From Spirochaetales bacterium (lineage in GTDB: Bacteria; Spirochaetota; Spirochaetia; DSM-27196; PWMO01), in assembly GCA_007123465.1 (NCBI GenBank), contig SKLB01000334.1:1-10560 (forward strand): DNA of 10,560 nucleotides, in the 5' to 3' direction. This document shows positions 5,506 to 10,560 of this stretch, in pieces; position 1 is the stretch's first letter, and every line of letters starts with the position of its first letter. The notes beneath the pieces are model-generated. The model saw only the letters and a list, made by a program, of their open reading frames with translations. It did no database searches and was not told where the DNA came from. Both the position numbers and the translations under genes were made by a program.

Positions 5506-7892
5506 GTGTGCACCCTGACAGCAGCGCCGGGGATCATACGCTGAAGCTGCTGGAATTTGACCGCATCATGCAGGAACTGTCGCAGTGGTGCTTCAGCGAG
5601 GCAGGTGCGCAAACGATCCTGGCCCCGCGTTTTCTGCAGCAACGGCAGCAGATCGAAGAAACTCTCGACCGTGTTGGACAGTGGAGACGGCTGCTCGATA
5701 CCTCCGATCCGACCTCGGGACTCAGCTTCCCGGCGTTTCAAGACTATCTGGCAACGCTGGAGGTTGAAGGAACCGTGCTGGAGGGAGACCAGCTGGTGGC
5801 AATCGCGCGCTTTGTTGTCTCGGCGCTGAAACTGCGTGGGCGGCTCACGGACCACGCCGACGGGGAACCGTTGGTATCCCTGCTGCTGATAGCCGATGAG
5901 CTTGGCAGGGCGGCACAACGGGTGATCACAGCGCTGGACTCGGATGGCAACGTCATCGAGAAGGCGGTACCCGAGCTGCGCCGCCTTGGTGAACAGCTTC
6001 GAACCATTCAGCGCAACCTGCAGAAACAGGCTCAAGCGTATCTCGGCGACGAGCGCTTGCGCAGCGCGTTTGCCGCCGATGTACCAACCCAGAAAGATGG
6101 TCGCATTGTGCTGCCGGTGCGCGCCAATCAGCGCCACCGCCTCGGTGGTGTGGTTTACGACGTGTCACAGAGCGGATCAACGGTCTACGTTGAACCACCG
6201 GAGATTCTCGAGCGCAATAACCAGCTGAGAGAACTCCACGCCGCCTACCGGGCCGAGGTTACCCGAATATACCGTGAGTTGACCACTGCGCTGCGCGAGC
6301 AGAGCATCCCGCTGCAGCAGGCAAGCGACAGCGTAGCGGTGGTTGATGTGCTCTACGCCAAAGCGCGCTTTGCGCGCGCCTACGACTGCACCAGACCGCT
6401 GTTCGATGAGCAGGCGGTAGACCTGCGGCAGGCGCGCCATCCCCTGCTGGGACGCAGCTGCGTTCCAATGGATATCGCAATCCCCCACGGTAAACGGATT
6501 CTGATTGTGACCGGGCCCAATACCGGCGGTAAAACCGTTGCACTGAAGACTATGGGGGTACTGTCGCTGCTCTACCGGCTGGGAATGCAGCTGCCGCTGG
6601 CAGAACCGAGCCGCCTTCCGCTATTCGCTATGGTCTGGGCTGATATCGGAGACGAACAGTCGCTGCAGCAATCGCTTTCCACCTTTTCGGGCCACATGCA
6701 AAACGTGGGAGAGATACTCGAACAAGCCGATGAGCGTTCACTGGTGCTGCTCGACGAGCTCGGCGCCGGCACCGATCCCGAAGAGGGCGGCGCGCTGGCA
6801 ATGGCCGTGGTAGACCGTCTTGTGGAGTTACGCGCCACCGCCGTGATCACCACCCACCACAGCGCGCTCAAGCACTACGGGTACACGCACCAGATGGTGG
6901 AGAACGCGGCGGTGGAGTTTGACCGCGAGCGTCTCCGTCCAACTTTTCGCCTGGTTATCGGTGTTCCCGGTGCGAGCCACGCGCTGCACATCGCCAGGCG
7001 CCACGGCTTGCCGCCGGCCACCGTGGCTGCGGCCGAGCGCTACCTTGGTGAACAGCGCAGTGACGCGGCAGCTATCATAGAGGAGCTCTCGCAGCGCGGT
7101 AGCGAGCTGCGCGTCAGCGAGCACGATCTCGAGCGGCGACAGCAAAGCCTCGAGGCAAACCGGCAGGCTCTGAACCAGCGTGAACAGGAACTGGCAGAGC
7201 GCGAGTTGGCTCTCAAGCGCCAGCAGCAAGCCGAGTTTGATCGCTTTGTAGCGCAGACTCGCAGGCGTCTGGAGAACCTGGTCAGAGAACTGCGTGAATC
7301 CGAGCTGACTCGCGAACGCACTGCTGCGGTAAGAGAGTTTGTGGACGAGCTCGAAGCAGAGAGCGCTGTGCGCCGGCAGGAGGTGACGCAGACCGCAGCG
7401 ACAGTCAGAGCGCGCGCAACAGAAACGGCTCGGCTGGAACCGGGCGCACGCGTTCGAGTGCTGGGCAGCAAACGCGAAGGTTACGCGCTGCGCCAACTGC
7501 GAGACGGGAAGTGGCAGATAGAAGTCGGCTCGATGCGCATGAGCGTTGAGGCGGATCAACTGGAAGTTGTAGCGCCGGCTGCAGCAGAACGAGACTCAGC
7601 GCGCACGGGCGTTGATGTCGACATCGATACTTCGGACAGTGGTCCGGCACCGCGCTTCGAGCTCGATCTGCGCGGTATGCGCCTCGAAGAAGCTCTCGCA
7701 GCGCTGCGCGATCAGATCGATCGAGCCAGCCGCAGCGGACTGCGCGATTTCAGCGTTATTCACGGAATAGGAGGCGGGGTGCTGCAACAGGGAGTCCGCT
7801 CATTGCTGGCTGAACAGCCGCAGGCTGAATACCACTACGCTCGCCCCGAAGAGGGCGGCTACGGCAAGACGGTGGTGCACTTGAACCTGTGA
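5502..7892 (+). CDS. mutS2: MutS2 (RqcU-type) ATPase with Smr nuclease domain
   Basis: MutS2 proteins are reported to act on collided or stalled ribosomes (splitting them for quality control) and, in some species, to suppress recombination; they are not mismatch-repair enzymes. The protein has 796 residues, close to the Bacillus protein. An N-terminal helical core and clamp cover about 1-300. The ABC-type ATPase follows with Walker A GPNTGGKT (338-345), STFSGHM (393-399), Walker B LVLLDE (414-419) with DELGAGTDP, and the His switch in TTHHSALK. A long charged coiled coil covers about 525-640, then a KOW-like strand region (645-690), a flexible acidic linker (about 695-718) and the Smr domain (720-796), which carries LDLRG (721-725) and HGIGGG (754-759). 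Both Smr motifs linked to nuclease activity are present. ATG 5502 overlaps the rsgA stop by 4 bp, with AGGGG at 5492-5496 upstream. It is the last gene of the overlapping run. Confidence 0.96.
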   Translation: MSVHPDSSAGDHTLKLLEFDRIMQELSQWCFSEAGAQTILAPRFLQQRQQIEETLDRVGQWRRLLDTSDPTSGLSFPAFQDYLATLEVEGTVLEGDQLVAIARFVVSALKLRGRLTDHADGEPLVSLLLIADELGRAAQRVITALDSDGNVIEKAVPELRRLGEQLRTIQRNLQKQAQAYLGDERLRSAFAADVPTQKDGRIVLPVRANQRHRLGGVVYDVSQSGSTVYVEPPEILERNNQLRELHAAYRAEVTRIYRELTTALREQSIPLQQASDSVAVVDVLYAKARFARAYDCTRPLFDEQAVDLRQARHPLLGRSCVPMDIAIPHGKRILIVTGPNTGGKTVALKTMGVLSLLYRLGMQLPLAEPSRLPLFAMVWADIGDEQSLQQSLSTFSGHMQNVGEILEQADERSLVLLDELGAGTDPEEGGALAMAVVDRLVELRATAVITTHHSALKHYGYTHQMVENAAVEFDRERLRPTFRLVIGVPGASHALHIARRHGLPPATVAAAERYLGEQRSDAAAIIEELSQRGSELRVSEHDLERRQQSLEANRQALNQREQELAERELALKRQQQAEFDRFVAQTRRRLENLVRELRESELTRERTAAVREFVDELEAESAVRRQEVTQTAATVRARATETARLEPGARVRVLGSKREGYALRQLRDGKWQIEVGSMRMSVEADQLEVVAPAAAERDSARTGVDVDIDTSDSGPAPRFELDLRGMRLEEALAALRDQIDRASRSGLRDFSVIHGIGGGVLQQGVRSLLAEQPQAEYHYARPEEGGYGKTVVHLNL

Positions 7893-7910
7893 CGGTTTTG
7901 GCGTTACTAT
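7881..7910 (+). promoter_or_regulatory. Candidate promoter of the lipoprotein gene, leader about 3 nt
   Basis: TTGAAC (7881-7886, 4/6), inside the last codons of mutS2, is separated by 18 bp from TACTAT (7905-7910, 4/6). The predicted +1 is about 7917, three bases before the TTG start at 7920. I see no hairpin terminator between mutS2 and this gene, so read-through from the upstream operon is also possible. Confidence 0.45.
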
Positions 7911-7919
7911 TCGGGCACT

Positions 7920-8543
7920 TTGAAGTGTAGAATCCGCTGTGCAGTAATTGTCGTTGTCATTGGGGTGCTGAGCTCGTGCATGGAACTCGAGACCGTACTG
8001 AGCTTCCAGAGTGCGCACAGCGGAACGCTGGCGGTTTCGTACGTCATCGACTCTCGCGCGCTTGAAATCGGCATGTTTGACCAGGACGCCTCCATATTGC
8101 CGCTACCGCTGCACCAGAGCGATTTCGAGCAGACCGCAGCCACTCATCGCGACCTGGAGTTGCGTTCCTATCGCCTTCGGCGACACAACGGCGTGACCCG
8201 CATAGACGCCGAATACCGTTTTGAGTCTCTGGAGGCGCTGCAAATCGCCTTTGGTCGGCAGAACAGACCGGTTGTCGAGACCGGTGCTCATGGTACGGTC
8301 ATGCGCCAGCAGCTGTTCAGCGGGCTGGACCGCGGCAACGGTGGGCACGAGCCGCAACGCTCGCAGCGCTTTGTTGACGAGTTTCTGTCCGACGCCTCTG
8401 TAGCAGTGACGGTACACGCTCCCACCACTATCAGCTCGTCTAATCTGGGCGCTGTCGATGGGCGCACGCTGCAGCTGCGCTACAGCGCCTCTGAATTGCT
8501 GCGGCTCGAAGCGCCGTTGATATTGGAGCTTATGTGGGAATGA
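7920..8543 (+). CDS. Probable lipoprotein, function unknown
   Basis: A 207-residue protein with a lipoprotein signal peptide: basic start (MKCRIRC), hydrophobic core (8-16) and lipobox LSSC with the lipidated cysteine at 20. The mature part begins ELETVLSFQSAHSGTLAVSYVID, which has the alternating pattern of beta strands. It could be of the LppM-like type with a small-residue turn, but I do not claim that family. The rest is mixed, with charged stretches, and ends in a hydrophobic LEAPLILELMWE. The start is TTG at 7920. It is the only start codon between the in-frame stop at 7890 and the ATG at 7980, and starting at 7980 would delete the signal peptide. No Shine-Dalgarno precedes it. Lipidation would place it on the periplasmic or outer-membrane face. 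It stands alone between mutS2 and the V-ATPase operon, each gap holding a candidate promoter. Confidence 0.82.
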   Translation: MKCRIRCAVIVVVIGVLSSCMELETVLSFQSAHSGTLAVSYVIDSRALEIGMFDQDASILPLPLHQSDFEQTAATHRDLELRSYRLRRHNGVTRIDAEYRFESLEALQIAFGRQNRPVVETGAHGTVMRQQLFSGLDRGNGGHEPQRSQRFVDEFLSDASVAVTVHAPTTISSSNLGAVDGRTLQLRYSASELLRLEAPLILELMWE

Positions 8544-8567
8544 TAGCTAAAGTTGACCACAAAAAGC

Positions 8568-8596
8568 TTGAAGTATTCATGCGTTTTATATAGACT
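8568..8596 (+). promoter_or_regulatory. Candidate V-ATPase operon promoter
   Basis: TTGAAG (8568-8573, 4/6) is separated by 17 bp from TAGACT (8591-8596, 4/6), inside an A+T-rich stretch that also holds TATATA (8587-8592). The predicted +1 near 8603 would give a leader of about 44 nt. A better -35, TTGACC, lies at 8553-8558 but has only TATTCA at 15 bp. A small repeat TGAA-GTA-TTCA (8569-8579) overlaps the -35 area. Confidence 0.35.
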
Positions 8597-8634
8597 GCTT
8601 CTACGCACGGCGATTCACACTTTACCAAACAGAC

Positions 8635-8640
8635 AAGGAA
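8635..8640 (+). promoter_or_regulatory. Shine-Dalgarno of the V-ATPase subunit E gene
   Basis: AAGGAA lies 6 nt before the ATG at 8647. It is notable because it is the only operon-first gene in the window with a well-spaced ribosome-binding site, and it shows that the organism does use the SD mechanism. Confidence 0.75.
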
Positions 8641-8646
8641 TTCGGT

Positions 8647-9264
8647 ATGGATGCGCAACTGAAAGAGATCATCGAGAAGATAAAGAGCGAGGGCGTACAA
8701 TCCGCCGAGAAGCAGGCGGCCGAAATCGTCTCTGAGGCCGAGGAGCGCGCCAAGACGATAGTAGCTGACGCCGAGAAGCGCGCCTCAGAAATCGTGCGCG
8801 ACGCGCGCCAGGAAGCGGAGCGCGCCGAGCGGACAGGTAAGGAAAACCTGGCACAAGCCGGTCGTGACCTGGTGCTCAATGTGGAAGCCAGACTGAGCCG
8901 CCTGTTCAACCGTGTAGTGCACGAGACTACCAGGGAAGCCTACAACGCCGAGGTGCTGCAGGACGCGATTGTCAAGCTTGTGGCCGCCTGGCAGGAGAGC
9001 GAAGCCGGAGAGGTCAGCGTTCAGATCGGCAGTGAGACGGCCAAAGAGGTGGAGGCGTCGTTACGCGCCCGCCTGGGAGAGCGGTTGAAATCGGGGGTTA
9101 CCATAGTTCCGCTTGACGGCATTGACGCCGGTTTCCGCGTTTCGGAAAAGGACGGCAACGCGTACTATGACTTCACCGCCGCGGGTATTGCCGAAATTCT
9201 TGTTCAGTTTGTGAACCCCCGCCTGGGAGAAATTCTGCGCGACGCGGTCAAAGAACAAGCGTGA
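8647..9264 (+). CDS. atpE: V/A-type H+/Na+-ATPase subunit E (peripheral stalk)
   Basis: Subunit E pairs with a partner subunit to form the stator stalk that holds the A3B3 head against rotation. The protein has 205 residues. Residues 1 to about 85 are an almost unbroken charged amphipathic helix rich in Ala, Glu, Lys and Arg (for example EIIEKIKSEG, then SEAEERAKTIVADAEKRASEIV), typical of the stalk coiled coil. The C-terminal half is the globular domain that contacts the head, with VSVQIG, GVTIVPLDGIDAGFRVSEKDG and a final helix FVNPRLGEILRDAV. The start ATG has a good SD. It is first of the operon, with subunit A two genes later, which confirms the V/A rather than F type. It should not be confused with the F-type c subunit that shares the atpE symbol. 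Confidence 0.92.
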   Translation: MDAQLKEIIEKIKSEGVQSAEKQAAEIVSEAEERAKTIVADAEKRASEIVRDARQEAERAERTGKENLAQAGRDLVLNVEARLSRLFNRVVHETTREAYNAEVLQDAIVKLVAAWQESEAGEVSVQIGSETAKEVEASLRARLGERLKSGVTIVPLDGIDAGFRVSEKDGNAYYDFTAAGIAEILVQFVNPRLGEILRDAVKEQA

Positions 9265-9295
9265 AATCGATCAGGCCTCAGGAGAACCATTTGTT

Positions 9296-9874
9296 GTGAG
9301 CCAGTACTACTACGCTGTGGCGGCACTACCGATGCTCTTCCCCGATAGCGATGTGTTCCCTGCGCAGCAGGAGTTCCTCGAGCACTGTGCGGCGTGGTTG
9401 AGCGATTCCGACTACCTGGCATTGTCGCAGGCGTCGTTGCACCCTTCGTTTACTCTCTCCGGTCGGTCATCGGTGCTCGGACGCTGGTACGCGGTGGAGA
9501 AGGCGCTGCGCAATGAACTGGTGCGTGCACGGGCGCCCAAACTGCACGTTGACGAGGAAAAGTACCTCTCGGACGATGAGCCCCCCACCTGGGTCAGCAG
9601 CAGTGATATCGAGTCCAAAGCTTCGGAGGCCATCAACCAGGCTAACCCGCTGCGAGCCGAACAGCTGCTCGATGAGTATCGTTGGCACATACTGGATGAA
9701 CTTGAGGTCGGGCATTACTTTGATGTGGACAAACTGATCGTGTACTACTTGAAACTGCAGATGCTGCTGCGCAAGACAGCCATGGACCCCGAGAGCGGAA
9801 AGTCGCTATTCGATGACACCTACAACACTATCATCGATCGGTATTACAGCTCTGATCAGGAAGTGGAGACGTAA
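9296..9874 (+). CDS. DUF2764-type V-ATPase-operon protein
   Basis: A 192-residue cytosolic protein beginning VSQYYYAVAALPML, which resembles the start of DUF2764 proteins found in the V-ATPase operons of spirochaetes and Bacteroidetes. The sequence is mostly helical and acidic, with a Tyr-rich centre (YRWHILDELEVGHYFDVDKLIVYYLKL split across 145-172) and an acidic tail. There are no catalytic motifs. Operons of this type lack an obvious subunit C gene, and this protein may fill that place as a central-stalk adaptor. That is inference from context and from helical content only. The start is GTG 9296; AGGAG at 9280-9284 lies 11 nt upstream, slightly far. A 31-nt gap separates it from subunit E, and subunit A starts 3 nt after its stop. 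The family assignment is from memory. Confidence 0.78.
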   Translation: MSQYYYAVAALPMLFPDSDVFPAQQEFLEHCAAWLSDSDYLALSQASLHPSFTLSGRSSVLGRWYAVEKALRNELVRARAPKLHVDEEKYLSDDEPPTWVSSSDIESKASEAINQANPLRAEQLLDEYRWHILDELEVGHYFDVDKLIVYYLKLQMLLRKTAMDPESGKSLFDDTYNTIIDRYYSSDQEVET

Positions 9875-9877
9875 GAC

Positions 9878-10560
9878 ATGACACATGCAACTGGAAAGGT
9901 TGTTGGCGTAAACGGAAACCTGGTAGCGGTAGAATTCGAAGGCCAGGTTTCCCTCAATGAGGTAGGCTACGTGCTGCTGGGCGACAAGCGCCTGAAGTCG
10001 GAGATTATCCGTGTGCGAGGCGCGCGCGCCGAGATGCAGGTCTTCGAGTTGACGCGTGGTATCGGCATCGGAGACACGGTGGAGTTCTCCAGCGAATTGC
10101 TGGCGGTTGAACTGGGCCCCGGGTTGCTCGGCAAGGTCTACGATGGCCTTCAAAATCCGCTGCCCGAACTGGCCGAACAGGCCGGTTTCTTTCTCGAGCG
10201 CGGAGTATATCTCAACGCGCTGTCGCGCGAGACCGTCTGGAGTTTCACTCCCGCGGTCAAAGCCGGCGATACGGTCACCCGGGGCGATTCTATCGGCTCG
10301 GTCCCCGAGGGAATCTTTGAGCACCGCATCATGGTGCCGTTTCACTTCGGCGGCAGCTATACCGTTGACAGCGTTGTCGAGGCCGGGGAGTTCAGCGTGA
10401 CCGACACGGTTGCTACACTCAAGGACGAGAAGGGCAATCAGCACACATTGACAATGGTTTTCGAATGGCCGGTCAAGCGCGCCATAGATATCTACGCCGA
10501 ACGCCTGAAACCGGCCGATCCAATGGTTACCAAGGTGCGGATAATCGACACCTTCATTCC
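9878..10560 (+). CDS. atpA: V/A-type H+/Na+-ATPase catalytic subunit A, N-terminal part
   Basis: This is the nucleotide-hydrolysing subunit of the A3B3 head, which drives or is driven by ion flow through the membrane rotor. The first 227 codons are present and open to the window edge. Residues 1 to about 70 form the N-terminal beta-barrel (GKVVGVNGNLVAVEF, GDKRLKSEIIRVRG, MQVFELTRGIGIGDTVEF). LGPGLLGKVYDGLQNPLPEL (72-91) leads into the bulge domain special to V/A subunit A (about 95-180). The region starting MVFEWPVKR leads to RIIDTFIP at the very end, where the family continues into the P-loop GPFGxGKT, just outside the window. ATG 9878 has GGAG at 9865-9868 and lies 3 nt after the DUF2764 stop. 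Subunit A rather than B is shown by the bulge domain. Whether the pump carries H+ or Na+ cannot be read here. Confidence 0.95.
   Translation, partial: MTHATGKVVGVNGNLVAVEFEGQVSLNEVGYVLLGDKRLKSEIIRVRGARAEMQVFELTRGIGIGDTVEFSSELLAVELGPGLLGKVYDGLQNPLPELAEQAGFFLERGVYLNALSRETVWSFTPAVKAGDTVTRGDSIGSVPEGIFEHRIMVPFHFGGSYTVDSVVEAGEFSVTDTVATLKDEKGNQHTLTMVFEWPVKRAIDIYAERLKPADPMVTKVRIIDTFI

Noticed and set aside
6828..7559. Long open frame on the minus strand inside mutS2
   Set aside because: It is opposite the repetitive coiled-coil region of an intact gene, with no RBS or domain; it is typical of G+C-rich antisense frames.
7893..7919. Possible terminator after mutS2
   Set aside because: The gap is 27 bp with no stem-loop; it is explained better as promoter sequence.
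8544..8646. Possible terminator or riboswitch before the V-ATPase operon
   Set aside because: No G+C-rich hairpin followed by a T run, and no conserved riboswitch core was seen; only a 4-bp inverted repeat.
9806..10444. Minus-strand open frame opposite V-ATPase subunit A
   Set aside because: Subunit A is clearly coding here; the antisense frame has no family features.

Overview
The window is about 58-60% G+C by eye and tightly packed with housekeeping genes. It most likely comes from a free-living, Spirochaeta-like spirochaete. The main reasons are the layout of the V/A-type ATPase operon (subunit E, a DUF2764-type protein, then subunit A), lipoprotein and envelope genes of spirochaete flavour, and several small conserved-hypothetical families. 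The assignment is from pattern recognition, not from a search. I saw no mobile element, CRISPR array, tRNA or rRNA. No stretch of 300 bases lacks a gene; the longest gaps are about 90-105 bp.

Layout. (1) 1-143, minus: 5' end of pdxS (PLP synthase), cut by the window edge. (2) 237-2304, plus: yggS (PLP homeostasis), a small membrane protein, and an RluD-type rRNA pseudouridine synthase. These are closely spaced or overlapping, so probably one operon. (3) 3414-2240, minus: a cysteine-rich pentapeptide-repeat protein, then a metallo-beta-lactamase-fold protein that has lost most of its metal ligands. The two are joined by a GTGA overlap, and the second runs tail-to-tail into the end of the rluD-type gene. 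(4) 3502-7892, plus: a zinc-ribbon protein, murI, rsgA and mutS2, each overlapping the next by 4-8 bp. This is probably one transcript linking peptidoglycan precursor supply, ribosome maturation and ribosome rescue or recombination control. (5) 7920-8543, plus: a lipoprotein of unknown role, with its own promoter. (6) 8647 to the end, plus: the V/A-ATPase operon, E - DUF2764 - A. Subunit A is cut by the window end just before its expected P-loop.

The most interesting signal is regulatory. Five genes that begin transcription units (pdxS, yggS, the pentapeptide-repeat gene, the zinc-ribbon gene and the lipoprotein gene) each have a plausible -35/-10 pair. In each case the predicted start of transcription falls on, or within about 3 nt of, the start codon, and no well-placed Shine-Dalgarno sequence is present. 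The V-ATPase operon in the same window instead has a leader of about 45 nt and an AAGGAA ribosome-binding site. This suggests widespread leaderless initiation at operon-first genes in this organism. A perfect 7-1-7 palindrome also sits in the spacer of the pdxS promoter and is a good operator candidate. All promoter calls are read by eye.
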